A program made the position numbers and the translations under genes. The notes under the pieces are model-generated. The model saw only the letters and a program-made list of their open reading frames with translations, searched no databases and had not been told where the DNA came from. From Janibacter limosus NBRC 16128 (lineage in GTDB: Bacteria; Actinomycetota; Actinomycetes; Actinomycetales; Dermatophilaceae): a stretch of 32,700 bases of DNA. Position 1 is the first letter of the stretch; the number at the start of each line of letters is the position of its first letter. The DNA lies in NCBI RefSeq assembly GCF_001570985.1, contig NZ_BCSS01000041.1:1-32700 (forward strand), given 5' to 3'. This document shows, piece by piece, positions 7,377-15,821 of this stretch.

Positions 7377-9167
7377 GTGAACGACAGCGTGATGCCCCGA
7401 ATCATCGAGGGCGACCCCAACGACTCCCTGGCGGACCTGCCGGGTCGTAATGCGGGCAAGGACCCCCAGCGGGTGGCCTTCACCGTGAAGGAGCAGGACG
7501 CCTGGCGCGACATCACCGCTGCCCAGTTCGACAGCGATGTCCGCGCCCTCGCCAAGGGTCTGATCGCCCAGGGGCTCGGCGTCGGCGACCGGCTGGCGAT
7601 CATGGCCCGTACCCGCTACGAGTGGACCCTGCTCGACTTCGCCACGTGGGCCGCCGGTGGCGTGCCCGTCCCGATCTACGAGACGAGCTCCGTCGAGCAG
7701 GTCGAGTGGATCGTCAAGGACTCCGGCACCAAGTTCCTCGTCGTCGAGACCACCAAGCACGCTGCCGTCGCCGAGGAGGCCCGCGGCAACATCAGCAGCC
7801 TCGAGCAGGTCTTCGTCATCGACAACAGTGACCTCGAGACGATCTCCTCCTCCGGTTCCGCGGTCACCGACGAGCAGCTGCAGGAGCGCATCGACGGGCA
7901 GACGCGCGCGTCGATCGCCACGATCATCTACACCTCCGGCACCACGGGCCGTCCCAAGGGCTGCGAGCTGACGCACGACAACTTCCTCGGCCTGTCCGAG
8001 AACACCATCGCCAAGCTGGGCGAGGTGCTCAACAAGGAGGACGCCTCCACCCTCCTCTTCCTGCCGCTGGCGCACGTCTTCGCCCGCTTCATCCAGGTCC
8101 TGGCCATCACGGCCAATCGCCGCATGGGTCACAGCGCTGACATCGCCAACATCCTCGACGACTTCCAGGCCTTCCAGCCGACCTTCATCCTCGCCGTGCC
8201 GCGGGTCTTCGAAAAGATCTACAACAAGGCCAACGAGACCGCGACCGCCGACGGCAAGGGCAAGATCTTCGCTCGCGCCTCCGACGTCGCGATCGCCTGG
8301 TCCGAGGGTCAGGACACCGGCAAGCTCCCGCTGAAGATCAAGGCGCAGCACGCCGTCTTCGACAAGCTCGTCTACAGCAAGCTGCGGGCCAAGATGGGCA
8401 ACAAGGTCGAGTACGCCGTCTCCGGCGGTGCCCCGCTCGGCACCCGCCTGGGTCACTTCTTCCGCGGGATCGGCGTGACCATCCTCGAGGGCTACGGCCT
8501 CACCGAGACCACGGCCCCGGCGACCGTCAACATCCCGGCGAAGGTCAAGATCGGCACCGTCGGTCCCCCGCTGCCCGGCGTCTCCATCCGGATCGCCGAC
8601 GACGGCGAGATCCTCATCCAAGGCGTCAATGTCCTCAAGGGCTACCACGACAACGAGCAGGCCACCCTCGACGCGCTGCAGGACGGGTGGTTCAGCACCG
8701 GCGACCTCGGTGAGCTCGACCAGGACGGCTACCTGAAGATCACCGGCCGCAAGAAGGAGATCCTCGTGACCGCGGGCGGCAAGAATGTCGCGCCCGGCGT
8801 CCTCGAGGACCGACTGCGCGCCCACCCGATCATCAGCCAGTGCCTCGTCGTCGGTGACGGGAAGCCCTTCATCGCGGCCCTGGTCACCCTGGACGAGGAG
8901 ATGCTGCCGGGGTGGGCCGCCAACAACGGACTGGGCTCGCTCACGCTGGAGCAGGCACTCACCCACGAGACCGTCCTCACCGCGGTCCAGGGCGCAGTCG
9001 ACGAGGCCAACAAGGCCGTGTCCAAGGCCGAGTCGATCCGTAAGTTCGCGATCCTGGGTGAGGACTTCACCGAGGACAACGGGACGCTCACGCCCTCGAT
9101 GAAGCTCAAGCGCAACATCATCATGCGCGACTTCCAGGACGAGGTCGAAGCCCTCTACGGCAACTGA
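7377..9167 (+). CDS. Long-chain fatty acid--CoA ligase (FadD15-like)
   Basis: A 596-aa AMP-forming synthetase that activates fatty acids to acyl-CoA through an acyl-adenylate. The P-loop motif TIIYTSGTTGRPKG is near residues 181-194 and GYGLTET near 370. STGDLGELDQDGYLKITGRK lies near 440-460, followed by the C-terminal AAGGKNVAPG-type lid region with its catalytic Lys. It has the length and ILEGYGLTE / GGAPLG signatures of the bacterial long-chain ACS group like Mycobacterium FadD15. The GTG at 7377 is chosen because AAGGAG at 7365-7370 sits at ideal spacing; a TTG at 7347 upstream has no such site. It diverges from the SRPBCC genes. Confidence 0.92.
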   Translation: MNDSVMPRIIEGDPNDSLADLPGRNAGKDPQRVAFTVKEQDAWRDITAAQFDSDVRALAKGLIAQGLGVGDRLAIMARTRYEWTLLDFATWAAGGVPVPIYETSSVEQVEWIVKDSGTKFLVVETTKHAAVAEEARGNISSLEQVFVIDNSDLETISSSGSAVTDEQLQERIDGQTRASIATIIYTSGTTGRPKGCELTHDNFLGLSENTIAKLGEVLNKEDASTLLFLPLAHVFARFIQVLAITANRRMGHSADIANILDDFQAFQPTFILAVPRVFEKIYNKANETATADGKGKIFARASDVAIAWSEGQDTGKLPLKIKAQHAVFDKLVYSKLRAKMGNKVEYAVSGGAPLGTRLGHFFRGIGVTILEGYGLTETTAPATVNIPAKVKIGTVGPPLPGVSIRIADDGEILIQGVNVLKGYHDNEQATLDALQDGWFSTGDLGELDQDGYLKITGRKKEILVTAGGKNVAPGVLEDRLRAHPIISQCLVVGDGKPFIAALVTLDEEMLPGWAANNGLGSLTLEQALTHETVLTAVQGAVDEANKAVSKAESIRKFAILGEDFTEDNGTLTPSMKLKRNIIMRDFQDEVEALYGN

Positions 9168-9173
9168 TCCGGT

Positions 9174-9188
9174 GCGGGCTCAGCCCGC
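9174..9188. terminator. Short GC hairpin between converging genes
   Basis: GCGGGCT and AGCCCGC form a perfect 7-bp inverted repeat with a 1-nt centre. It lies just after the acyl-CoA synthetase stop and overlaps the stop of the opposing mini-protein gene. It lacks a T-run, so it could act as a bidirectional terminator or be coincidental. Confidence 0.3.
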
Positions 9189-9467
9189 GAACCTCCTCAG
9201 CTCGTCGTACCCCGAACGAGGCTCGTGCACCGCACGGGCCTCGTTCGCCGTCTGGGCGCTCACCAGGCCGGCGGCGACCAGACGCGAGACGACCTCGCGC
9301 TCGCGACGGTCCAGGGGCAGCTGCGCCTGCAGCGGCAGCGGCAGGTCGGGGTCAGCGAGGGTCGACAGCGGCCCCAGCGCGGTCACCATGCAGTCGGCAC
9401 AGCCGACGTGCTGGACCGGGCAGGTGCCGCAGTCGATCATCACGGGTGCTCCGGGTCGACGGGTCAT
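9180..9467 (-). CDS. Small CxxC-CxxC protein
   Basis: A 95-aa protein from the ATG at 9467, with GAGGAGG 7-8 nt upstream. Four cysteines at residues 13, 16, 23 and 26 (IDCGTCPVQHVGCADCMV) form CxxC-x6-CxxC, able to hold Zn or an Fe-S cluster. The rest is mostly helical (DRREREVVSRLVAAGLVS). I recall short actinobacterial proteins with the same 'IDC..C....CxDC(V/M)VT' start, but I know no function for them. A -10-like TAGCGT (9518-9513) could drive it as a single gene. Confidence 0.78.
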   Translation of the reverse strand: MTRRPGAPVMIDCGTCPVQHVGCADCMVTALGPLSTLADPDLPLPLQAQLPLDRREREVVSRLVAAGLVSAQTANEARAVHEPRSGYDELRRFAG

Positions 9468-9544
9468 GTCCGTCACCTCCTCGTCGTCACCGGGTCCATC
9501 CCGGCACCGACAACGCTAGGAGCCACCCCCGACAGCCCTCCCCC

Positions 9545-10579
9545 TCAGCACCAGCTGAGGTGCCTCCCGTGCCCGTGGGTCCACCCCACCGCGTGCCCGT
9601 CCAGGGCGAGGCAGAAGTCGGACCCGACCTGTGCGCACGCGGCGCTCGCGCTCACGCTCGGCAGCACCCGAGCGCCCTCGTTGCTGATCCAGTGGGCGCG
9701 GCCCCCGTCGTCGCGGACCTGCTGCACGACCGCGCCGACGATGCCGGGCCAGCGGTCGCGGCCCCCTTCGTCCAGGTAGGCGATGACGGCCGAGTGGAAG
9801 ATGACGACCGTCGCCTCGGGTGCTGCCGCGCGGGCCCGTGCCACGGCCTCGTCGAGGCCGGTGAGCAGGTCCCCACGGATGACGTCCACCGGTTCGTCGG
9901 CGACGACGCCGCACGCGGCTGCGAGACGGTCACGGCGGTCCTGGTGCTCCGGCCACACGAGCGTCTGCAACCAGTCCGCGGTGTCGCCGGACGACAGGTC
10001 GAGCGGGTTGAGGTCCACCCCGCCCCGGTGCACGACCTGCGGGAGCGAAGGGGGCAGCGGCGCGGGTCCTGCGACGGTGCAGTCCAGGACCACCGGCGAG
10101 GGGCCGTGTGCAGGGTCCAGCCGGGCCACCTCGGTGCCAGCGGGGTCGACGTAGCGGTAGGACCACCGGTCGGGGTGCAGGCACAGGCCGGCGCTGGCGC
10201 CGACCTCGACGAGGGCGAGCGGACCCTCGAGTCCTGCCAGCACGGGGAGCAGCGTCGCGCACCGTCCGACCTCGTTGGTCTGGGTGGAGCGAGCGAGGAT
10301 CGTCTCGCGGACGGCCGGCCACTCGTCGAGCAGGACGGTCCGTAGGTCGGCGTAGTCGGGGTCCGACGGCGTCGCCGCCCCGTGCCACCGTGCCGCGGCG
10401 AAGACGAGGTTGGGCTGGCGCTTGGGGACCGGGAGGCCGGAGAGCAGATCGAGGACCTCGGGGTCCTGCGCCACACCGGCCGCCCACCTCTCGAAGGTGA
10501 GGGACTCCCCCTTCGCCTCATGGTCGGCGAAGTCACGGTAGAAGTCGCGGACATCGGCCAGGTCGTCCATCGATCGCAT
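9545..10579 (-). CDS. DUF2332 family protein
   Basis: A 344-aa protein matching the DUF2332 pattern: an N-terminal helical part (DVRDFYRDFADHEAKGESLT), then WHGAATPSDPDYADLRTVLL, TNEVGRCATLLPVLAGL, a glycine-rich loop LVEVGASAGLCLHPDRWSY, and a late HSAVIAYLDEGGRDRW segment. The LVEVGASAGL loop resembles a SAM-binding motif I, so a methyltransferase-like fold is possible but not shown. The start is ATG 10579; ATG 10570 is an alternative. CAGCCT lies 6 nt before 10579, a weak match to the leaderless pattern seen elsewhere in the window. It diverges from the exonuclease gene. Confidence 0.82.
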   Translation of the reverse strand: MRSMDDLADVRDFYRDFADHEAKGESLTFERWAAGVAQDPEVLDLLSGLPVPKRQPNLVFAAARWHGAATPSDPDYADLRTVLLDEWPAVRETILARSTQTNEVGRCATLLPVLAGLEGPLALVEVGASAGLCLHPDRWSYRYVDPAGTEVARLDPAHGPSPVVLDCTVAGPAPLPPSLPQVVHRGGVDLNPLDLSSGDTADWLQTLVWPEHQDRRDRLAAACGVVADEPVDVIRGDLLTGLDEAVARARAAAPEATVVIFHSAVIAYLDEGGRDRWPGIVGAVVQQVRDDGGRAHWISNEGARVLPSVSASAACAQVGSDFCLALDGHAVGWTHGHGRHLSWC

Positions 10580-10629
10580 GGCCTCAGGCTGCCACGCCGC
10601 GCCTCCCGGTCGTTGTCGGTGGCCCCGCC

Positions 10630-10635
10630 TACGGT
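10630..10635 (+). promoter_or_regulatory. -10 box TACGGT, probable leaderless start of exonuclease gene
   Basis: TACGGT ends 7 nt before the ATG at 10643, and no ribosome-binding site is visible in between. Transcription would begin at or next to the start codon. Confidence 0.45.
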
Positions 10636-10642
10636 CATCGAC

Positions 10643-12334
10643 ATGGAGATCGTCCAGGACAGACTCGGGGATCTCGGCACACCACTGGCCGAGGTCACCT
10701 TCGTCGTGGTCGACCTCGAGACGACTGGTGGATCCGCACGCGACTGCGGCATCACCGAGATCGGCGCGGTCAAGGTGCGTGGCGGTGTCGAGCTCGGCGA
10801 GCTGCAGACCTTCGTCAATCCCGGTGAGCCGATCCCTGCCTTCATCCAGGCGCTCACCGGCATCACCGACTCGATGGTCGCCGACGCACCCCGCACCGGG
10901 GAGGCGGTGGCCAGCTTCCTCGAGTTCGCGCAGGGCGCGGTGCTCGTCGCGCACAATGCGGGATTCGACATCGGCTTCCTCAAGGCGGCGTGCACGGCGC
11001 ACGGCCTGCGCTGGCCCGGGGCCGCCGTCCTCGACACCGTGCGGCTGGCCCGTCAGGTCGTCTCCCGCGACGAGGTCGCCAACCACAAGCTGGGCACCCT
11101 CGCGCGGTACTTCGGCGCGGCGACGACCCCCGATCACCGGGCCCTGCACGACGCCCGGGCGACCGTCGACGTCCTGCACGGCCTGATCGGCCGGCTCGGG
11201 TCCGTCGGCGTCGACACGCTCGAGGAGCTGAGCTCCTACAGCTCGCGGGTCAGCGACGAGCTGCGCCGCAAGCGCCACCTGGCCGATGGGCTGCCCTCGG
11301 CCCCCGGGGTCTACGTCTTCAAGGACGAGCGCGGCGAGGCGCTCTACGTCGGCACCTCGGTCGACATCCGGGCGCGGGCGCGCAACTACTTCACGACGTC
11401 CGAGCAGCGACGTCGCATGGGCGAGATGGTGCGCCTGGCCACCGAGATCACCCCGATCGTGTGCGCGACCACTCTCGAGGCCCAGGTGCGCGAGCTGCGC
11501 CTGATCGCCCAGCACAAACCGCGCTACAACCGCCGCTCGCGCCATCCGGACAAGGTGTGGTGGCTCAAGCTCACCGACGAGGTCTTTCCCCGGCTGTCGA
11601 TCGTCCGCTCCCTCGGCCCCGACGACCTGGCCTACGCGGGCCCCTTCGGCACCCGGCGCTCGGCCGAGGACGCCTCGGCCGCGTTGTACGACGCGGTGCC
11701 GCTGCGGCAGTGCCTGCCCCGTCTGTCCCCCACCCGCCCGACCTCGGCCTGTGTGCTTGCCGACATGGGCCGGTGCGCGGCGCCGTGCACGGGTGCCGTG
11801 TCGGTCGAGGACTACGCCGTGACGGTGGCCGATGCCGTGCGGGTGCTCGTCGGCGACTCACGTCCGGCCGTGACCCTCGTCCGGGAGCGCCTGCGCACCC
11901 TCTCCGACGAGGAGCGTTATGAGGAGGCCGCGGCCCTGCGCGATCGGCTCAGCTCCCTCGTCCGGGCCACCTCGCGCAGCCAGCGGGCGACCCCGGTCCG
12001 CGAGGCGAGCGAGATCATTGCGGCTCGCCGCACGGCACGCGGCGGCTGGGACCTGGTCTGCGTGCGTCACGGACGGCTGGCCGGCAGCTCCCACTCCCCC
12101 GTGGGCGCCGACCCGATGCCCTATGTGGCAGCGCTGCGAGCCTGCGCCGAGGTCGTCGCTCCGCCGACCGGGCCGGGCACCAGCGCCCTTCCTGAGGAGA
12201 CCGAGCTCGTCCTGCGCTGGCTCGAGGCCGAGGGGACCCGGCTGGTCGACATCGAGGGCGAGTGGACCTGCCCCGTCGGAGGCGCTGCGGCCGCCCACAA
12301 GGAGCTGGCGCCTGCTCTAGGGTGGGCCTCGTGA
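10643..12334 (+). CDS. DEDD exonuclease - GIY-YIG - UVR fusion protein
   Basis: A 563-aa protein joining a DnaQ-type 3'-5' exonuclease to the front half of UvrC. The exonuclease residues are D24 and E26 (VDLETTG), D109 (AHNAGFDIGFL), and H166 with D170 (DHRALHDA), all present. A GIY-YIG domain starts near 222 (GVYVFKDERGEALYVGTSVDI) with the arginine-rich RARARNYF. A UVR-like helix pair (EERYEEAAALRDRL) is near residues 420-435. The UvrC C-terminal endonuclease domain is missing. Such fusions are widespread in actinobacteria and are thought to act in DNA repair; their exact role is unsettled. The ATG at 10643 is chosen; a GTG at 10619 is possible. Its end overlaps the Lrp-type gene by 4 bp. 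Confidence 0.9.
   Translation: MEIVQDRLGDLGTPLAEVTFVVVDLETTGGSARDCGITEIGAVKVRGGVELGELQTFVNPGEPIPAFIQALTGITDSMVADAPRTGEAVASFLEFAQGAVLVAHNAGFDIGFLKAACTAHGLRWPGAAVLDTVRLARQVVSRDEVANHKLGTLARYFGAATTPDHRALHDARATVDVLHGLIGRLGSVGVDTLEELSSYSSRVSDELRRKRHLADGLPSAPGVYVFKDERGEALYVGTSVDIRARARNYFTTSEQRRRMGEMVRLATEITPIVCATTLEAQVRELRLIAQHKPRYNRRSRHPDKVWWLKLTDEVFPRLSIVRSLGPDDLAYAGPFGTRRSAEDASAALYDAVPLRQCLPRLSPTRPTSACVLADMGRCAAPCTGAVSVEDYAVTVADAVRVLVGDSRPAVTLVRERLRTLSDEERYEEAAALRDRLSSLVRATSRSQRATPVREASEIIAARRTARGGWDLVCVRHGRLAGSSHSPVGADPMPYVAALRACAEVVAPPTGPGTSALPEETELVLRWLEAEGTRLVDIEGEWTCPVGGAAAAHKELAPALGWAS
12318..12323 (+). promoter_or_regulatory. -10 box TAGGGT inside the exonuclease 3' end
   Basis: TAGGGT ends 7 nt before the GTG at 12331. 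It could give the Lrp-type gene its own leaderless transcript in addition to read-through from the exonuclease gene. Confidence 0.42.
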
Positions 12335-12609
12335 TCACTGCCATCGTCCTCATCCACGCCGAGACCGCACGCATCCCCGAGGTGGCCGAGACCGTCGCCG
12401 GCATCGACGGCGTCAGCGAGGTCTACTCCGTCGCCGGGGATGCCGACCTGATCGCGATGGTGCGCGTGCACCAGCACGAGGACCTCGACGACGTCATCGC
12501 CGGCCGGCTCAACAAGGTCGAGGGCATCGTCGACACCTCGACCCAGATCGCCTTCCGCGCCTACAGCAAGCACGACCTCGACGCGGCCTTCAGCATCGGC
12601 CTGGAGTAA
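12331..12609 (+). CDS. Lrp/AsnC effector-binding (RAM) domain protein
   Basis: A 92-aa stand-alone ligand-binding domain of the Lrp/AsnC type, without the usual N-terminal helix-turn-helix. The pattern is clear: AIVLIHAETARIPEVAETVA, GVSEVYSVAGDADLIAMVRV, LNKVEGIVDTSTQIAFRAY. Such domains form octamers and bind amino acids. Single-domain forms may modulate full-length Lrp proteins. The GTG start at 12331 overlaps the exonuclease TGA (GTGA). Confidence 0.85.
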   Translation: MITAIVLIHAETARIPEVAETVAGIDGVSEVYSVAGDADLIAMVRVHQHEDLDDVIAGRLNKVEGIVDTSTQIAFRAYSKHDLDAAFSIGLE

Positions 12610-12643
12610 CCCGCACGCGTTGCTCGGGGCTGTTTCTCCTGAT

Positions 12644-12662
12644 GGGCACGACGCACGTGCCC
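12644..12662. terminator. Hairpin between the Lrp-type gene and trpD
   Basis: GGGCACG (12644-12650) and CGTGCCC (12656-12662) form a 7-bp stem with a 5-nt loop in the 60-bp gap between two converging genes. There is no T-run. It may serve both directions. Confidence 0.4.
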
Positions 12663-12669
12663 GATGGCT

Positions 12670-13734
12670 TCAGGAGGCCTGGGCCGCCCGGCTGGTCGCC
12701 TCGACCCAGCGGTCGAGCTGGTCGGCGGCACGACCGGAGTCGAGCACGGCCTCGACCGTGTCCATCCCGACGCGGATCGCCGCGATCGGGTCCGCAGGCT
12801 GCTGCGCTCCCGACTGCGACAGGGCAACGGCCGCGCCTGCGTTGAGGACCACGGCGTCACGCACCGGGCCGACCTGCCCCGCGAAGAGCTGCCTGGCCAC
12901 CCCGGCATTGAAGTCCGCGTCCCCACCCCGCAGGGAGTCGAGCGGGCTGCGCTCCAGGCCGACGTCCTCCGGCGTCAGGGTGAGCTCGCTGATCTGACCA
13001 CCCGCGACCCACCACACGTGGGAGGAGTCGGCGACCGTCAGCTCGTCGAGCCCGTCGTCGCCACGGAAGACCAGGGCATCCGTACCGCGATCGGCGAAGA
13101 CCCCCGCCATGAGGGGTGCCACGCGCTCGTCGGCGACCCCCACCACCGAATAGGTGGGACGGCTCGGGTTGGTCATCGGCCCCAGCACATTGAGTGCCGT
13201 CCCGACTCCCAGGTCCCTGCGAGGCACCGCGGTGTGACGGAAGGACGGGTGGAAGGTCTGGGCGAAGCAAAAGGTGATGCCCGAGACGTCGGCGACCTGC
13301 GCGACCGCCTCGGGGGGAAGGGAGAGATTGACTCCCAAGGACTCGAGGACGTCCGCAGAGCCGGACTTGGACGACGACGCTCGGTTGCCGTGCTTGACCA
13401 CCCGCACCCCGGTCGCCGCGATGCAGATGGAGGACATCGTCGAGATGTTGACCGTGCCGGCCATGTCCCCACCGGTCCCGACGATGTCCAGGGTCGGCCC
13501 GGACACGTCGATCGGCAGCGCGTGCTCGAGCATGACGTCAGCCAGCGCCCGCAGCTCGGTGACGGTCTCCCCCTTCGCTCGCAGTGCCACGAGGAAACCG
13601 GCGATCTGCGCGGGGGCGGCGTCGCCGGACATCATCTCGCGCATGGCCCACGACGTCTCGTCCGTCGACAGGTCGCTCTTCGACAGGAGCGTGGTGAGGA
13701 CACCGGGCCACGTGTGCGTGCCCGTCCCGGTCAT
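12670..13734 (-). CDS. trpD: Anthranilate phosphoribosyltransferase
   Basis: A 354-aa enzyme that joins anthranilate to PRPP in tryptophan synthesis. The PRPP-binding GTGGD is at residues 86-90. The second signature KHGNRASSSKSGSADVLESLG runs from 114, and the anthranilate-side HPSFRHTAVPRRDLG and GPMTNP segments follow. Length and motif order are typical. No other trp gene is in the window. trpD next to the bc1 locus is also, from memory, the arrangement in Streptomyces, so it is an old neighbourhood and not a stray gene. The ATG overlaps the upstream receiver gene's stop by 4 bp, which implies co-translation. Confidence 0.95.
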   Translation of the reverse strand: MTGTGTHTWPGVLTTLLSKSDLSTDETSWAMREMMSGDAAPAQIAGFLVALRAKGETVTELRALADVMLEHALPIDVSGPTLDIVGTGGDMAGTVNISTMSSICIAATGVRVVKHGNRASSSKSGSADVLESLGVNLSLPPEAVAQVADVSGITFCFAQTFHPSFRHTAVPRRDLGVGTALNVLGPMTNPSRPTYSVVGVADERVAPLMAGVFADRGTDALVFRGDDGLDELTVADSSHVWWVAGGQISELTLTPEDVGLERSPLDSLRGGDADFNAGVARQLFAGQVGPVRDAVVLNAGAAVALSQSGAQQPADPIAAIRVGMDTVEAVLDSGRAADQLDRWVEATSRAAQAS

Positions 13735-14195
13735 CGGGCGGCCACACCCCGGGCGAGGTCGGCGACCGCGTCAGCCAGGACGATCGGGTCGAGGGGGTGA
13801 GGCACCGCGGCGTCAGCCATCGACCACGTCGCGAGCCAGCCGTCCTGCGGACGTCCGGTCAGCACGAGCACCGGGGGGCAGCCGTGGATCTCGGACTTCA
13901 GCTGGCGGCACAGGCCCATCCCACCGAGCTTGGCGGACTCGCCATCGAGGACGAGCAGGTCGATGCCACCGGCCTCGACGGCCTCGATCACCGCGTCGGC
14001 GGTCGCGCACTCGCGCCAACCAGCGATCTCGACATCCTTGGCAGGCCGACGGCCCACGGCCGCACGCACGGCATCCCTGGTGGTGATGTTGTCGCTGTGC
14101 AGGAGCACCTGCACCGAGGTGACCTCGCCTGCTCCGGCCTCGACGGGCGCCGCGGACGCGAGGACGGAGGGGGTCTGCTGGGGGGAACCGGTCAT
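13731..14195 (-). CDS. Receiver-like protein with atypical active site
   Basis: A 154-aa protein from the ATG at 14195. After a ~30-residue disordered lead it has a CheY-like fold: [20 protein letters not shown], then [20 protein letters not shown] with the usual phospho-accepting Asp at VLD, then [13 protein letters not shown] with the conserved Thr. Where receivers have the invariant Lys (KP), this protein reads VPHPLDP, so the Lys is His. No output domain follows. Phosphorylation is therefore doubtful, and it may be a pseudo-receiver acting by contact. It sits head-to-head with ctaE (86-bp gap) and overlaps trpD. Confidence 0.75.
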   Translation of the reverse strand: MTGSPQQTPSVLASAAPVEAGAGEVTSVQVLLHSDNITTRDAVRAAVGRRPAKDVEIAGWRECATADAVIEAVEAGGIDLLVLDGESAKLGGMGLCRQLKSEIHGCPPVLVLTGRPQDGWLATWSMADAAVPHPLDPIVLADAVADLARGVAAR

Positions 14196-14201
14196 GCCGA
14201 G

Positions 14202-14207
14202 ATCGTA
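14202..14207 (-). promoter_or_regulatory. -10 box TACGAT, probable leaderless start of receiver gene
   Basis: On the minus strand TACGAT ends exactly 6 nt before the ATG at 14195. No ribosome-binding site is present. This would drive the receiver-trpD pair. Confidence 0.5.
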
Positions 14208-14269
14208 GCGGTGAGGCGGCTCACGAGACTCGCGGAGGGGGGTGGCGCACAACTGCTCACGCTTATAGA

Positions 14270-14275
14270 CATAAT
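14270..14275 (+). promoter_or_regulatory. -10 box CATAAT of the ctaE-qcrCAB operon, probable leaderless start
   Basis: CATAAT, in the AT-rich TTATAGACATAAT, ends 6 nt before the GTG at 14282. No Shine-Dalgarno sequence precedes that start. TATAGA at 14264-14269 is an alternative -10. No good -35 was seen. Confidence 0.5.
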
Positions 14276-14281
14276 GGGCCC

Positions 14282-14944
14282 GTGGCCACTGCAACCTCTC
14301 TGCCTTCCAACGTGTCCGGGCACTCCACCGCAGACCCCTCCATGGGTCCGGTCAGCCGACCCAACATGGTGTCTGTCGGCACCATCGTCTGGCTGTCCAG
14401 CGAGTTGATGTTCTTCGCCGGGCTCTTCGCGATCTTCTTCACGGTCCGGTCGATGCGACCCGACCTGTGGGAGCACAACTACGAGATGCTCAATGTGCCC
14501 TTCGCGGCCGCCAACACCCTGATCCTCGTGGTCTCGTCGGTGTGGTGCCAGCTGGGTGTGCTCAAGGCGGAGCACGGGCAGAAGTCGCGCACCGGCTCCC
14601 TGCTGAACGTCGCCGGGTGGGGGATGCGTGAGTGGTACATCCTCACGTACATCTTCGGCGCGATCTTCGTCTCCGGTCAGATCCTCGAGTACGCCACTCT
14701 CGTCACCGAGGGCGTCACGGTCTCCACCGACGCCTGGGCCTCGATCTTCTACCTCACCACGGGTCTGCACGGCATCCACGTCACGGGTGGCCTCATCGCC
14801 TTCCTGCTGATCATCGGTCGCACGTACACCACCCGTAACTACAGCCACGCCCAGCAGACCGGTGCCGTCGTCACCTCGTACTACTGGCACTTCGTCGACG
14901 TCGTGTGGATCGCGCTCTTCGCGGCCATCTACCTCCTCGGCTGA
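14282..14944 (+). CDS. ctaE: Cytochrome c oxidase subunit III (aa3 type)
   Basis: A 220-aa membrane subunit of the aa3 oxidase with five predicted helices. The first is at about 35-55 ([20 protein letters not shown]) and the last ends [21 protein letters not shown]. The conserved E in [11 protein letters not shown], the [11 protein letters not shown] stretch and the terminal WHFVDVVW are family hallmarks. The subunit helps stabilise the catalytic subunit and proton uptake. The GTG start at 14282 has no ribosome-binding site but a -10 box 6 nt upstream. It is the first gene of ctaE-qcrC-qcrA-qcrB, the arrangement typical of actinobacteria, where bc1 and aa3 form a supercomplex. Confidence 0.94.
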   Translation: MATATSLPSNVSGHSTADPSMGPVSRPNMVSVGTIVWLSSELMFFAGLFAIFFTVRSMRPDLWEHNYEMLNVPFAAANTLILVVSSVWCQLGVLKAEHGQKSRTGSLLNVAGWGMREWYILTYIFGAIFVSGQILEYATLVTEGVTVSTDAWASIFYLTTGLHGIHVTGGLIAFLLIIGRTYTTRNYSHAQQTGAVVTSYYWHFVDVVWIALFAAIYLLG

Positions 14945-15000
14945 TCCTGATGCGTCGTTCCCTGCCCAGTTCCCCCCGCCCCAAGAGGACAGGACTTTCC

Positions 15001-15783
15001 ATGCCCACCCTCTCTCGCCGCCACCCTGCGGCGATTGCCCTGCTGCTGATGCTCGGGCTCTTCGTCACCGGGACCGCCTATGCCGCGATCGCCCCCAAGC
15101 AGGCGCAGGCCTCCGTGGCGAGCTCCGACAGCGCGGCCAACGGCAAGAAGCTCTTCATCGCCAACTGCGCGACCTGCCACGGAGCCAACGGTCTCGGCAT
15201 CGACGAGGTCGGGCCCAGCCTGGCCGGAGTCGGCGCTGCTTCTGTCGACTTCCAGATGGGCACCGGCCGCATGCCGATGACCGAGCCCGGCGTGCAGGCC
15301 AAGGACGGCGGCCAGGTCAAGTTCTCCGACGAGGAGATCTCCGACATCGCCGCGTACGTCGCCACCTTGGGCCCCGGCCCGTCGGTCCCCGACGCCGAGT
15401 ACACCGATGGTTCCCAGGGCGACCCGGGCAAGGGTGGCCAGATCTTCCGCGTCAACTGCGCCATGTGCCACAACAGCGCCGGTTCCGGTGGTGCCCTGAC
15501 CCGCGGCAAGGACGCCCCGTCCGTCCAGGGCGTCTCGGGCAAGCACATCTACGAGGCCATGGAGACCGGACCGCAGAGCATGCCGGTCTTCAACGACACC
15601 AACCTCTCCCCGGACAACAAGCGCGACGTGATCGCCTACCTCGAGGCCCAGCACGAGGCCGGCAACCCCGGAGGCAACCCGCTCGGCGGCTTCGGCCCCG
15701 TGCCCGAGGGACTCTTTGTGTGGACTATCGGCCTGGGCCTCCTCGTGGGCATCGCCGTCTGGCTCGGCCAGAAGTCCGCCTGA
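15001..15783 (+). CDS. qcrC: Cytochrome bc1 complex di-heme cytochrome c subunit
   Basis: A 260-aa di-heme cytochrome cc. An N-terminal signal/anchor (AAIALLLMLGLFVTGTAYA) leads to two heme c sites, C56-A-T-C59-H60 and C153-A-M-C156-H157. A C-terminal helix (WTIGLGLLVGIAVWLGQ) holds it to the membrane. Two hemes on one chain are the actinobacterial form that passes electrons from bc1 straight to the aa3 oxidase without a soluble cytochrome c. The ATG at 15001 is preferred because AGAGGACAGGA precedes it; an ATG at 14950 would extend it by 17 residues. It lies 56 bp after ctaE. Confidence 0.94.
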   Translation: MPTLSRRHPAAIALLLMLGLFVTGTAYAAIAPKQAQASVASSDSAANGKKLFIANCATCHGANGLGIDEVGPSLAGVGAASVDFQMGTGRMPMTEPGVQAKDGGQVKFSDEEISDIAAYVATLGPGPSVPDAEYTDGSQGDPGKGGQIFRVNCAMCHNSAGSGGALTRGKDAPSVQGVSGKHIYEAMETGPQSMPVFNDTNLSPDNKRDVIAYLEAQHEAGNPGGNPLGGFGPVPEGLFVWTIGLGLLVGIAVWLGQKSA

Positions 15784-15821
15784 TCAACTGACCATCGCCA
15801 CACAGACAGGACCGACGACAG

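Noticed and set aside
7287-8966. Long open frame on the minus strand opposite the acyl-CoA synthetase
   Set aside because: Its translation is low-complexity (GDR, LEV, AGV repeats), typical of the antisense of a GC-rich gene, and it fully overlaps a well-supported plus-strand enzyme.
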